Source: Streptomyces gelaticus
GTDB taxonomy: Bacteria > Actinomycetota > Actinomycetes > Streptomycetales > Streptomycetaceae
Reading direction: 5' to 3'
Length of the DNA: 64,000 bases
Assembly (NCBI RefSeq): GCF_014649535.1
Contig: NZ_BMTF01000020.1
Coordinates: forward strand, 1-64,000
In this document: positions 46,807 to 55,658 of the stretch, piece after piece
Numbering within the stretch: position 1 is the first letter of the stretch
Layout: each line of letters begins with the position of its first letter
Notes under the pieces: generated by a model
What the model saw: the letters and a program-made list of their open reading frames with translations, nothing else
The model's database searches: none
What the model was told of the DNA's origin: nothing
Translations under genes and position numbers: made by a program

Positions 46807-48117
46807 ATGACCATGCTAAAAGGAGCCAATGTTCCGGTGGCGGCTCAGGCCGTGCGGGTCGAACTGGGGTGGCGCAACTCCCCGGGGACACCGGATGTGG
46901 ATGGCTCGGCGCTCCTTCTCGTGTCGGGAAAGGTGCGCAGCGACGCCGACTTCGTCTTTTACAACCAGCCCTCCCACGCCTCCGGCGCGGTGCGCCACGA
47001 GGGCAAGCGGACCGCCGGCGACGGGATGACGGACAGCCTCGCGATCGAACTGGCGCGCGTCGAGCCGGCCATCGACCGCGTGGTCCTGGCGGCCTCCGCG
47101 GACGGCGGCACCTTCGGCCGGGTGGCCGGGCTGTACGTCCGGATCACGGACGCGGCGAGCGGCAGGGAGCTCGCACGCTTCGACAGCACGGACGCGACGA
47201 TCGAGACCGCGTTCATCCTCGGGGAGCTCTACCGGCGCCAGGGCGCCTGGAAGTTCCGGGCCGTCGGCCAGGGATACGACACCGGCCTCGAAGGGCTCGC
47301 GACCGACTTCGGGATTTCCGTCGACGAGCCGCAGCAGCCTCAGCGGACTCAGCCCTATCGCCGACCCCCAACGCCTCAACAGCCGCAGAACACAACGCGG
47401 GTCGACCACCGGCCGCCGGCCCCGCCGGCGCCACCGATGGCACCGCCGGTACCTTCCGCACCTCCCGCCACCGCACCCGTCCGGCTGTCCAAGGTGACAC
47501 TCACCAAGGACGCCCCGTCGGTCTCCCTCGCCAAACAGGGCGGCACCTCGGGAGTGCTCCGCGTCAATCTCAACTGGCAAGTGCGCAAACAGTTCAAGGG
47601 CTGGGGAAGCAAATTCGGCAGGGCAGTCGCCAACCACTCGGACCTCGATCTCGACCTCTGCGCTCTCTACGAGCTGACCGACGGCCGCAAGGGAGTCGTC
47701 CAGGCACTGGGAAACGCCTTCGGAGCACTCCACCAGCCTCCGTACATCCATCTCGACGGGGACGACCGCACCGGCGCCGTCGACACCGGTGAGAACCTCA
47801 CCGTCAACCTCGACCACAAGGGCAAGCTCCGGCGCGTCCTGATCTTCGTCACCATCTATGAAGGCGCCCGGAGTTTCGCCGATCTCCACGCGACGGTGAC
47901 CCTCCAGCCCCAGCACGGCGCCCCGATCGACTTCTCGCTCGACGAATGCACCGTCCCGTCCACCGTCTGCGCACTGGCGCTCCTGACCAACAACGGGGGA
48001 GACCTCACGGTGCAGCGCGAGGCCCGCTATCTCGTCCCCGAGCGCGGAGTGAGCCCGCAGCGCACCATCGACTACGCCTACGGATGGGGCATGAACTGGA
48101 CACCCGGCCGTAAATGA
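46807..48117 (+). CDS. Two-domain TerD-family (tellurium-resistance type) protein
   Basis: A 436-residue cytoplasmic protein. Residues about 1-175 form a TerD domain (LKGANVPV, GKVRSDADFVFYNQP, GGTFGRVAGLYVRI). A proline/glutamine-rich linker covers 178-230. A second TerD/TerA-like domain fills about 235-436 (LNWQ, DLDLCALYEL, IHLDGDDRTGAVDTGENLTVNLD), including acidic residues typical of calcium-binding TerD. The ATG at 46807 follows GGGGG; an upstream ATG at 46795 is possible. Such proteins are linked to stress and development in Streptomyces. Confidence 0.88.
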   Translation: MTMLKGANVPVAAQAVRVELGWRNSPGTPDVDGSALLLVSGKVRSDADFVFYNQPSHASGAVRHEGKRTAGDGMTDSLAIELARVEPAIDRVVLAASADGGTFGRVAGLYVRITDAASGRELARFDSTDATIETAFILGELYRRQGAWKFRAVGQGYDTGLEGLATDFGISVDEPQQPQRTQPYRRPPTPQQPQNTTRVDHRPPAPPAPPMAPPVPSAPPATAPVRLSKVTLTKDAPSVSLAKQGGTSGVLRVNLNWQVRKQFKGWGSKFGRAVANHSDLDLDLCALYELTDGRKGVVQALGNAFGALHQPPYIHLDGDDRTGAVDTGENLTVNLDHKGKLRRVLIFVTIYEGARSFADLHATVTLQPQHGAPIDFSLDECTVPSTVCALALLTNNGGDLTVQREARYLVPERGVSPQRTIDYAYGWGMNWTPGRK

Positions 48118-48168
48118 CCCCCGGCGGTCCGGCCGGCCCTGCGACGCCCGGCCCACCGCCGACTCCGC

Positions 48169-49341
48169 TCACCGGTCCGGCGCGGCCTCGGGACGGGCGT
48201 ACGTACGCCCCTTCCAGGCCGCGCCACGGCCCCGGTAGTGCTGCACCGCCGAATCGACCGTCATCAGCAGATAGAGCACAGCGGTGAACGGCAGCAGTGG
48301 CGCCTGCCACGGCGACTGCCGGTAGTAGCCCAGCATCGGCAGATACGTCGCCGTCATCACCGCCCATGCCGCGCCGCCCGCCCACGCCGCCACCGGGTCA
48401 CCCGTCAGCAGCCCGGAGACCAGCGCGACCGGCGGCGCGAGATAGACCAGCGCGAGCCCCAGCACCGTCCCCAGCAGCAGCGGCGGACTGTGCCGCAACT
48501 GGGCGTACGCGCTCCGCGACACCATCCGCCACAGATCCGCCAGCCGCGGATACGGCCGCACGCTGTCCACCCGCTCCGCAAGCCCCAGCCAGATCCGCCC
48601 GCCGCTGCGCTGCACCGCCCGAGCCAGCGACACGTCGTCGATCACCGCCTGCCGGATCGACTCCGGAACCCGGGCCCGCTCCGCCGCCGCGGTCCGCAGC
48701 AGCACACAGCCACCGGCCGCCGCTGCCGTCCGCGCACCCGACCGGTTCACCCACCGGAACGGATAGAGCTGCGAGAAGAAGTACACGAAGGCCGGTACGA
48801 CCAGCCGCTCCCAGATACTCGACACCCGCAGCCGCGCCATCTGGGAGACGAGATCGAAGCCGCCCGACACGGCGGCGGCGACCAGTTCCCGCAGGCTGTC
48901 CGGCTCATGCGCGATGTCGGCGTCCGTCAGCAGCAGATAGTCGGGCTCCCGGGTCCGGGCCCGTGCGATCCCGTGCCGGACGGCCCAGAGCTTGCCCGTC
49001 CAGCCCGGCTCGGGCTCTGCCGGTGACACCACCGTCACCGGCAGCCCTCCGAACCGCACGGACAGCGCACGGGCGACGTCCCCGGTCCCGTCCTTGCTGC
49101 AGTCGTCGACGAGGAAGATCTCCGCCCGCCCCGGATAGTCCTGCGCCAGCAGTGACGGCAGACTCACCGGCAGCATGTCGGCCTCGTCACGTGCGGGTAC
49201 CACGATCGCGACGGACGGCCATCGGCCGGGGTCCTCCCGGCGGGGCAGCCGCTGGCCGGTCCGCCAGAAGAACCCTTGTCCCAGCAGCAGCCACACCCAT
49301 GCGGCCAGCGAACCCACGGCGATCCAGGCAACGGCGCTCAT
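48169..49341 (-). CDS. HpnB-like family 2 glycosyltransferase
   Basis: A 390-residue membrane-bound GT2 enzyme. One N-terminal TM segment is followed by the GT-A domain (VAIVVPARDEADMLP near 42, FLVDDCSKDGTGD near 78, LLLTDADIAHEPD near 140). Three to four C-terminal hydrophobic segments follow. The segments FVYFFSQLYPFRWVN and RTAAAAGGCVLL are those I know from HpnB, the hopene-associated glycosyltransferase. No hopanoid genes lie nearby. Divergent from the racemase-like gene, with only 58 bp between starts. Confidence 0.82.
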   Translation of the reverse strand: MSAVAWIAVGSLAAWVWLLLGQGFFWRTGQRLPRREDPGRWPSVAIVVPARDEADMLPVSLPSLLAQDYPGRAEIFLVDDCSKDGTGDVARALSVRFGGLPVTVVSPAEPEPGWTGKLWAVRHGIARARTREPDYLLLTDADIAHEPDSLRELVAAAVSGGFDLVSQMARLRVSSIWERLVVPAFVYFFSQLYPFRWVNRSGARTAAAAGGCVLLRTAAAERARVPESIRQAVIDDVSLARAVQRSGGRIWLGLAERVDSVRPYPRLADLWRMVSRSAYAQLRHSPPLLLGTVLGLALVYLAPPVALVSGLLTGDPVAAWAGGAAWAVMTATYLPMLGYYRQSPWQAPLLPFTAVLYLLMTVDSAVQHYRGRGAAWKGRTYARPEAAPDR

Positions 49342-49399
49342 TCGCCGCAGTCTGCCCCACCGGGACAGAACCGCAAGGGCGGTCGACTATGGTGACCGG

Positions 49400-50188
49400 G
49401 TGAAGATCGCGCTCATGGACTCAGGAATCGGCCTGCTCGCGGCAGCCGCCGCAGTACGCCGGCTGAGGCCCGACGCCGATCTGGTGCTCTCCTCCGACGC
49501 CCCCGAAGGCACGCCCTGGGGACCACGTACACCCGAGTACGTGGCCGACCACGCGCTCGACGTGGCCCGCGCGGCAGCCGCCCACCGGCCGGACGCACTG
49601 ATCGTCGCCTGCAACACGGCCTCCGTGCACGCCCTGCCGGCGCTCCGCGCCGCGCTCGAACCCACGCTGCCGGTCATCGGTACCGTCCCCGCCATCAAAC
49701 CGTCCGTCGCCGGCGGCGGCCCGGTCGCGATCTGGGCCACGCCCGCCACCACCGGCAGCCCGTACCAGCGCGGGCTCATCGATGAATTCGCCCGCTCGGT
49801 CGACGTCACCGAGGTGCCCTGCCCCGGTCTCGCCGACGCCGTGCAGAACGCCGACGAGACCGCGATCGACCTGGCCATCGCCGCGGCCGCCGCCCTCACC
49901 CCGCGTGACGTCCGGGCCGTGGTCCTGGGCTGCACCCACTACGAACTGGTCGCCGAACGCATCCGCGCCGCCGTCCGGCAGCCCGGTCTGCCGCCCGTCG
50001 CGCTGCACGGATCCGCCGTCGCCGTCGCCGCCCAGGCACTGCGCCGGATCGGGGCCGGACCCGCTCCGTCGGCCGAACCGTCCACCGCTCTCGCCGTGCT
50101 CGTCGGCGGTCGCCTCGCCGAGCTCCCGAAAGCCGCTCTGGCCTACGCCGAGGGCCAGCTGCTGGGTGCCGTCAGCCCGGCCCGCTGA
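49400..50188 (+). CDS. Glutamate-racemase-like (Asp/Glu racemase) protein
   Basis: A 262-residue cofactor-independent racemase-family protein. The two catalytic cysteines are Cys71 (ACNTAS) and Cys178 (LGCTHYE), and the N-terminus KIALMDSGIG matches MurI FDSGVGG with changes. The GTG at 49400 has TATGGT six nt upstream and no ribosome site, implying a leaderless mRNA. It departs from standard MurI around the first motif and is short of conserved residues there, so it may be a paralogue with a different substrate. Confidence 0.83.
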   Translation: MKIALMDSGIGLLAAAAAVRRLRPDADLVLSSDAPEGTPWGPRTPEYVADHALDVARAAAAHRPDALIVACNTASVHALPALRAALEPTLPVIGTVPAIKPSVAGGGPVAIWATPATTGSPYQRGLIDEFARSVDVTEVPCPGLADAVQNADETAIDLAIAAAAALTPRDVRAVVLGCTHYELVAERIRAAVRQPGLPPVALHGSAVAVAAQALRRIGAGPAPSAEPSTALAVLVGGRLAELPKAALAYAEGQLLGAVSPAR

Positions 50189-50247
50189 CCCGGTGGGGGC
50201 CCTTCGGACCGTCCCCGGCGTGCGGAAACTTAAGTACGCTGCTTGAC

Positions 50248-50799
50248 ATGAGGGACCACCCCCGAAATCCCCGACACACCGGAGCCGACCCCCACTCCGC
50301 CGTCTGGATCGGCCGGGCCACCAACCGGGCCCAGTGGGTACTCGCAGCCGCCGGCGCGGCCTGTCTGGCGCTCGGCGTCCAGCTGGCCGTCAGCTCCAGC
50401 TGGACCTCCGGGATCGCCCCGCTGCTGATGTCCGTGATCGGCTGTGTCGCCGCCGGACTGCTCATGCTGTTCGGCACCCTCGCCTTCGTGAACGTGGCCG
50501 TCCGGATCGACGGCGACGCCCTGGAGGTGCGCTGCGGCCACATGGGCCTGCCGCGTCGCCGGATCCTGCTCACCCATGTGGTGGGCGCGGAGTTCGCCCC
50601 CGAGGTCACCCCGCGCCAGTGGGGCGGCTGGGGCTACCGCTGGCGCCCCGAGCAGGGCACCGCCGTGGTGGTCCGCAGGGGCGAGGGCCTGGTGCTCCGG
50701 CTCGGCGACGGCAGGACGTTCACGATCACGGTCGACGACGCGGAGGCGGGCGTACGGTTCATCCGCGAGCGCCTGCACCTCACGGCGGCCGGAACCTGA
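50248..50799 (+). CDS. Conserved membrane protein (183 aa)
   Basis: Two TM helices near residues 30-75 are followed by a soluble beta-rich domain (VRIDGDALEVRCG, VVVRRGEGLVLRLGDG) resembling PH-like membrane-tail proteins of actinobacteria. TACGCT ends 7 nt before the ATG at 50248, so it is probably leaderless. A 38-bp tandem duplication begins 11 bp before the stop and runs beyond it. Function unknown. Confidence 0.72.
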   Translation: MRDHPRNPRHTGADPHSAVWIGRATNRAQWVLAAAGAACLALGVQLAVSSSWTSGIAPLLMSVIGCVAAGLLMLFGTLAFVNVAVRIDGDALEVRCGHMGLPRRRILLTHVVGAEFAPEVTPRQWGGWGYRWRPEQGTAVVVRRGEGLVLRLGDGRTFTITVDDAEAGVRFIRERLHLTAAGT

Positions 50800-50864
50800 C
50801 ACCGGGACGGCAGCGAGCCTGATCTGCCGGAACCTGACACCGGGACGGCAGCGAGCCTGATCTG
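50789..50864. repeat. Perfect 2 x 38-bp tandem duplication
   Basis: Copies 50789-50826 and 50827-50864 are identical and adjacent. The first copy includes the stop codon of the 183-residue membrane protein, so the second copy is non-coding. Confidence 0.9.
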
Positions 50865-50956
50865 TACGGGAAAGCGCCGGAACGACCGGGTACGAAGGGT
50901 TCCACCACACGGGCGGGGCTGCCGGACCCACAGCCGGTCACCGTAGACTCCGCCGG

Positions 50957-52543
50957 GTGAGCGCCACCATCACCTCAGTCGAAGCCGCGCAGCCGGCCTC
51001 AACCTCCGTGTCCCGGAAGCGAGGCCTCGTGCGGCCCGCCGCCGCCGTGATCGCGGGTGTACTGCTGTATCTGAGCTTCCCGCCGCGTCCCCTGTGGTGG
51101 CTGGTCCTGCCCGGCTTCGCCCTGCTCGGCTGGGTGCTGCACCGACGACGGCTCCGCGCCGGGTTCGGACTCGGCCTCCTCGCCGGGCTGGGCTTCATGC
51201 TGCCGCTGCTGCACTGGACCGGGGAGGAGGTCGGCCCGGTGCCGTGGCTGGCCCTCGCCGCCGCCGAGGCGCTGTTCATCGCGGTCGGCTGCATCGGGGT
51301 CGCCGCCGTCAGCCGCCTCGCCTGGTGGCCGGTGTGGGCCGCCGCGGTCTGGGTGCTCGACGAGGCGGTCCGGGCCAGGGTGCCGTTCGGCGGCTTCCCG
51401 TGGGGGAAGATCGCGTTCGGACAGGCGGACGGCGTGTTCCTGCCGCTCGCGGCCGTGGGGGGCACACCGCTGCTCTCCTTCGCGGTGGTGCTCTGCGGCT
51501 TCGGCCTCTGCGAAGCGGTACGCCAGTTCCGCGCCTACCGCCGTACGGGCACCCTGCCGCGGGCGGCCGTCACCGCCGCGGCCGCGACCGTCCTGGTACC
51601 CGTCGTCGGCGCGCTCGCCGCGCTGCCCCTGGTCGACGACTCGGCGGAGGACGGCACCGCGACCGTCGCCGCGATCCAGGGCAATGTGCCGCGGCTCGGT
51701 CTCGACTTCAACGCCCAGCGCCGTGCCGTCCTGGACAACCATGTGCGCCGCACCGAGCAGCTCGCCCGGGAGGTGGAGGAGGGCAAGGTCCCGCAGCCCG
51801 ACTTCGTCCTGTGGCCCGAGAACTCCTCCGACCTCGACCCGTACCGGAACGCCGACGCCCGGATCGTGATCGACGACGCCGTGAAGGCGATCGGCGTGCC
51901 CACCGTGATAGGGGCGGTGATCGACCCCGACACCGGGAAGCTGCGCAACACCCTCATCCAGTGGGATCCGGAGAAGGGCCCGGTCGAAACCTACGACAAG
52001 CGCCACATCCAGCCGTTCGGCGAGTACATGCCGATGCGCTCCGTCGCACGGCTCTTCAGCTCGGACGTGGACCGGGTGCAGCGCGACTTCGGCCCCGGGA
52101 AGAAGGTCGGAGTCTTCGACCTGGCGGGGACGAAGGCGGGGCTCGTGACCTGTTACGAGGCGGCGTTCGACGACGCCGTACGGGACACCGTCACGCACGG
52201 CGGCCAGCTGATCGCCGTGCCCAGCAACAACGCCACCTTCGGTCGCAGCGAGATGACCTATCAGCAGCTGGCCATGTCCAGGGTGCGGGCCGTCGAGCAC
52301 AGCCGGTCGGTCGTCGTCCCCGTCACCAGCGGGGTCAGCGCGGTCATCCGGCCGGACGGGACGATCGTCCGGCAGACGAAGCTGTTCACCCCGGACGCGC
52401 TGGTGGACGAGGTGCCGCTCAGGTCCTCGCTGACACCCGCGACCCGGATGGGCGCACTCCCCGAAGCCGTGCTCGTGCTGATCGCCGTGGCCGGGCTCGG
52501 CCTGGTCGCTGTCCGTTCGGTACGGAGCCGGCGCAGCCGGTGA
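50957..52543 (+). CDS. lnt: Apolipoprotein N-acyltransferase
   Basis: A 528-residue membrane enzyme that N-acylates the lipidated cysteine of lipoproteins. Six to seven hydrophobic segments occupy residues 25-210. The nitrilase-like domain carries the triad Glu288 (LWPENSSD), Lys348 (YDKRHIQPFGEY) and Cys399 (VTCYEAAF). TAGACT lies 7 nt before the GTG start and there is no ribosome site, so the mRNA is probably leaderless. All catalytic residues are intact. Its products would act on lipoproteins such as the two binding proteins in this window. Confidence 0.93.
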   Translation: MSATITSVEAAQPASTSVSRKRGLVRPAAAVIAGVLLYLSFPPRPLWWLVLPGFALLGWVLHRRRLRAGFGLGLLAGLGFMLPLLHWTGEEVGPVPWLALAAAEALFIAVGCIGVAAVSRLAWWPVWAAAVWVLDEAVRARVPFGGFPWGKIAFGQADGVFLPLAAVGGTPLLSFAVVLCGFGLCEAVRQFRAYRRTGTLPRAAVTAAAATVLVPVVGALAALPLVDDSAEDGTATVAAIQGNVPRLGLDFNAQRRAVLDNHVRRTEQLAREVEEGKVPQPDFVLWPENSSDLDPYRNADARIVIDDAVKAIGVPTVIGAVIDPDTGKLRNTLIQWDPEKGPVETYDKRHIQPFGEYMPMRSVARLFSSDVDRVQRDFGPGKKVGVFDLAGTKAGLVTCYEAAFDDAVRDTVTHGGQLIAVPSNNATFGRSEMTYQQLAMSRVRAVEHSRSVVVPVTSGVSAVIRPDGTIVRQTKLFTPDALVDEVPLRSSLTPATRMGALPEAVLVLIAVAGLGLVAVRSVRSRRSR

Positions 52544-52573
52544 TCCACCGGTCGCGCCGCGTAGGGTCGGACC

Positions 52574-53053
52574 ATGGCTACTCCTGATTTCATCCGCGAG
52601 ATCCGCGCCACCGCGGGCCAACAGCTGCTCCTGCTGCCCGGAGTCACCGCCATCGTTTTTGACGACGAGGGCAGAGTGCTGCTCGGACGCCGCTCAGACA
52701 CCGGCAAATGGTCGGTCATCGGCGGCATCTGCGAGCCCGGCGAACAGCCGGCGAGGACCGCGGAGCGCGAGGTGTTCGAAGAGACCGCCGTGCGCTGCGT
52801 GGCGGAGCGGGTGGTGCTCACGCAGGCCCTGGAGCCCGTGCAGTACGCGAACGGCGACCGCTGTCAGTACCTCGACGTCACCTTCCGTTGCCGGGCGACC
52901 GGTGGCGAGGCACGCGTCAACGACGACGAGTCGCTGGAGGTGGGCTGGTTCCCGGTGGACGCGCTGCCCCCGCTGAACGAGTTCGGGCTCTTCAGGATCA
53001 AGCAGTCCATGACCGACGAACCCACCTGGTTCGAACGCACCGCCCAGCAGTGA
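52574..53053 (+). CDS. Nudix hydrolase
   Basis: A 159-residue hydrolase with a complete Nudix box (GGICEPGEQPARTAEREVFEE) near residues 57-79. TAGGGT ends 6 nt upstream of the ATG, suggesting leaderless translation; it begins 30 bp after lnt. The substrate cannot be read from sequence. It belongs to the common small Streptomyces Nudix group with an RATAGQQLLLLPGV-type start. Confidence 0.9.
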   Translation: MATPDFIREIRATAGQQLLLLPGVTAIVFDDEGRVLLGRRSDTGKWSVIGGICEPGEQPARTAEREVFEETAVRCVAERVVLTQALEPVQYANGDRCQYLDVTFRCRATGGEARVNDDESLEVGWFPVDALPPLNEFGLFRIKQSMTDEPTWFERTAQQ

Positions 53054-53108
53054 AAAGCGCTGTCCGCCGGACGGTCCCGGTCTCCCGGGCCCGTCCGGCG
53101 GACCGTGC

Positions 53109-54494
53109 TCAGACGGTACGGGCGTCCGCCGGAAGAGCTTCGGACGCGTCCGGAGCGGCCGTGGTCCCCTCGATGTCCGTGAGATCCCGGTTCCTGGTCT
53201 CCTTGGCGCAGACGACTGCCAGCAGGGTGATCAGCGCCGCGGCGATCACGTACAGCGAGATGGGCGTCGAGCTGTCGAAGTCCGCGAGCAGCGCGGTGGC
53301 GATGAGCGGCGCCGGGGCACCGGCCGCGACCGACGAGAACTGCGCGCCGATCGACGCGCCCGAGTAGCGCATCCGGGTCGCGAACATCTCCGAGAAGAAG
53401 GCCGCCTGCGGTGCGTACATCGCCCCGTGGAAGATGAGCCCGACGGTGACGGCGAGCAGCACACTTCCGAAGTTCCGCGTGTCGATCAGCGCGAAGAACG
53501 GGAACGTCCACAGTCCGACACCGATCGCCCCGGTCAGATAGACCGGCTTGCGCCCGACCCGGTCCGACAGGGCGCCCCACATCGGAATGACCGCGAAGTG
53601 GACGGCCGAGGCGATGAGCACCGCGTTGAGCGCCGTCTGCTTGCTCAGGTCCGCCGCCGTGGTCGCGTAGACGAGCACGAACGCCGTGATGACGTAGTAG
53701 CTGATGTTCTCCGCCATCCTGGCGCCCATGGCGATCAGCACATCGCGCCAGTGGTGCCTCAGCACGGAGACGAGCGGCATCTTCTCCGTCGCCCCGGCAC
53801 CGGAGCGGCGCTCCTCGGCCTGCGCGAGCGCGGCCTTGAAGACCGGTGATTCATCGACAGAGAGACGAATCCACAGACCGACCATCACCAGGACGCCGGA
53901 GAGCAGGAAGGGGATGCGCCAGCCCCATGCCTCGAAGGCGGACTCCGACATCAGTGCGGTGAGCGCGGACAGCACCCCGGTGGCGAGCAACTGCCCGGCC
54001 GGCGCGCCCGTCTGCGGCCAGGAGGCCCAGAAGCCGCGCCGCCGTGCGTCCCCGTGCTCCGACACCAGCAGCACGGCCCCGCCCCATTCACCCCCGAGCG
54101 CGAAGCCCTGTACCAGCCGCAGGACGGTGAGCAGTACGGGGGCGGCGGACCCGACCGTGGCATGCGTCGGCAGCAGTCCGATGGCGAACGTCGCTCCGCC
54201 CATCATCAGCAGACTGAGCACCAGCAGCTTCTTGCGCCCGAGCCGGTCGCCGTAGTGCCCGAACACCAGGGCGCCGAGCGGCCGGGCGGCGAAGCCGACC
54301 GCGTATGTGAGGAAGGACAGGAGAGTTCCGACGAGCGGGTCGGACTCGGGGAAGAACAACTTGTTGAAGACCAGTGCGGCGGCTGAGCCGTAGAGGAAGA
54401 AGTCGTACCACTCGATCGTGGTCCCGATGAGACTTGCGGCGACGATGCGCTTGAGGTTCGAGGGCGCTGGCGGGGAGCTTGCAGGGGCGGCCAT
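53109..54494 (-). CDS. MHS-family MFS transporter (ProP/ShiA-like)
   Basis: A 461-residue metabolite:proton symporter. It begins ASLIGTTIEWYDFFLYG, the hallmark of the MHS family, and has twelve TM segments, the GxxxDRxGRKxxL loops (GHYGDRLGRKKLL, LSDRVGRKPVY) and RLVQGFALGGEWGG. The ATG at 54494 has GGAAG about 10 nt upstream. The first 31 codons and upstream region are duplicated at 61384-61536, and this copy appears to have been supplied by the neighbouring island. Transport substrate unknown (dicarboxylates, shikimate, betaine and others occur in the family). Confidence 0.9.
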   Translation of the reverse strand: MAAPASSPPAPSNLKRIVAASLIGTTIEWYDFFLYGSAAALVFNKLFFPESDPLVGTLLSFLTYAVGFAARPLGALVFGHYGDRLGRKKLLVLSLLMMGGATFAIGLLPTHATVGSAAPVLLTVLRLVQGFALGGEWGGAVLLVSEHGDARRRGFWASWPQTGAPAGQLLATGVLSALTALMSESAFEAWGWRIPFLLSGVLVMVGLWIRLSVDESPVFKAALAQAEERRSGAGATEKMPLVSVLRHHWRDVLIAMGARMAENISYYVITAFVLVYATTAADLSKQTALNAVLIASAVHFAVIPMWGALSDRVGRKPVYLTGAIGVGLWTFPFFALIDTRNFGSVLLAVTVGLIFHGAMYAPQAAFFSEMFATRMRYSGASIGAQFSSVAAGAPAPLIATALLADFDSSTPISLYVIAAALITLLAVVCAKETRNRDLTDIEGTTAAPDASEALPADARTV

Positions 54495-54554
54495 GGGTAC
54501 CACTTCCGGACGGTTGGCGGGGACGTGCGTGCGTCGCCATACCGTAGGAAGGGG
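54402..54554. repeat. Left direct repeat of the island (153 bp)
   Basis: Codons 1-31 plus upstream region of the intact MHS transporter gene. It aligns without gaps to 61384-61536 with about 13 mismatches (roughly 91% identity). Homology ends exactly at GTCGTACCACTCGAT in IEWYD. Confidence 0.9.
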
Positions 54555-54996
54555 CAGTTCAGGGGCGTATGTGGCGGGACACCACAGTTCACGGTCCAGG
54601 TGTGCGCGAGGCCACTATGACAGGCACGTCGAGACTGCTTCGAGGACCGTATTGAAGGCTGGCAGGCGCCTGTCAGGATTGTGCTACTAGGCATGGTTTA
54701 TTGCCCTGGTGCTGACTCCCGTGCTGGTTTGGTGCTGACCTGAAACCGCATGTCAGCGCCCCTGATCACCTGTCCCGTGCTGACTTGGTGCTGACTACGC
54801 AGCGTTGAACTTCGGCATTCGGGGCGGATCGGGCGGGTAGTGTTCTCCCCTTCCGCGCGCCTGCGGTCAGGCCTGGCGGGTTTCTGCGGAGCCGGCCTTG
54901 GTTGGTGGCACGTGGTACCGCACCGGCAGGCCCCCGCACCGTGAAACCCATACACAGGCGGCCGGATGAACCCACGCGACCACACCCATGCCCCGC
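54555..54996. other. Gene-free left part of the island
   Basis: About 440 bp after the left repeat. It holds the GTGCTG repeats and otherwise no frame with coding-like codon use. Its lower third-position bias and lack of recognisable motifs are consistent with decayed sequence. Confidence 0.55.
54709..54796. repeat. Arm-type GTGCTG repeats, left end
   Basis: Five GTGCTG units at 54709, 54721, 54732, 54777 and 54788. The pairs 54721/54732 and 54777/54788 have an exact 11-bp period. They resemble recombinase arm-binding sites. Confidence 0.65.
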
Positions 54997-55083
54997 CAAC
55001 CGTCGCTTCACCACGATTGACCCGGAACCCTCCACGGCCGGAACGCCCAACTCCTCGCCGTACGCCTATGTCAACAACGCCCC
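54997..55083 (+). pseudogene. RHS-repeat fragment
   Basis: One frame reads RRFTTIDPEP...SPYAYVNNAPQS, which fits the RHS core segment (RF-T/L-x-x-DP ... Y-x-Y-V/A-x-N-N/D-P). There are about 29 codons without start or continuation, so it is a gene scrap. The match is by pattern only. Confidence 0.45.
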
Positions 55084-55101
55084 CCAATCAGTCCGCCCCC
55101 T

Positions 55102-55192
55102 CCCTTCGACGGGGTTGAGGTCGGGTGCGTAGGGCGGCAGGTAGTAGATGGTCAGCCATTCCCGGCCTGCGGCGAACTCCCGCAGGCCGGCG
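55102..55192 (-). pseudogene. IS630-family transposase fragment
   Basis: The minus strand reads LREFAAGREWLTIYYLPPYA then PDLNPVEG, the DDE-superfamily end-domain signature typical of IS630 transposases. No start, catalytic core or ends remain. It abuts the IS1380 fragment at about 55200. Confidence 0.65.
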
Positions 55193-55202
55193 GCCTATCG
55201 AA

Positions 55203-55386
55203 GAGTCCGGACCGGCCTTGCGGGCGGTCTCGACCAGCAGCACCCCACCGGCCTGCGAGACCACCCCGCTCCCGCCACCCTCGACGTGGACACGCGGATA
55301 GAACCCGATACGCTTCTTCACCTGAGGAGTGCTTCTTTCACGCGACAACCTGGACCCTAGACAAGTCCCATCGTTGCAGGTCAGGA
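55203..55386 (-). pseudogene. IS1380-family transposase 5' fragment
   Basis: From GTG 55321 the minus strand reads KKRIGFYPRVHVEGGGSG then VVSQAGGVLLVETARKAG, the N-terminus of IS1380 transposases. It breaks after about 40 codons at the junction with the IS630 scrap. The upstream 65 bp probably contain the element's left end, though I cannot define an inverted repeat without its partner. Confidence 0.65.
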
Positions 55387-55658
55387 GCACTCTTCGCGTT
55401 TCCGGTCACGTACCGAACGCCCCACCACGTGAAAGCTCGAGGCTAACTTGCGCCTCGGTGCAAGGTTTTGCCCGTTGGCTCTACATGGCCTACCTGTCCC
55501 ACGTCAGCGCTCTTTCGAGCCCAGCCACAAGGCTGGTATCCGCCGAGTTGTACGCGGAGGGGGAGAGTCCCGAGGGGTGCGCTCGCCGGTGTCACGACCG
55601 CGCCACGAACTCGTCTCCCGCGACGGCCTTTCCCGCCGGGAGCCTTCCCGGACCTGGG
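55387..55658. other. Unassigned island interval
   Basis: About 270 bp between the IS scrap and the small secreted protein gene. I see no convincing gene, hairpin or repeat. An open frame on the plus strand has poor codon bias and no recognisable motif. Confidence 0.5.
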
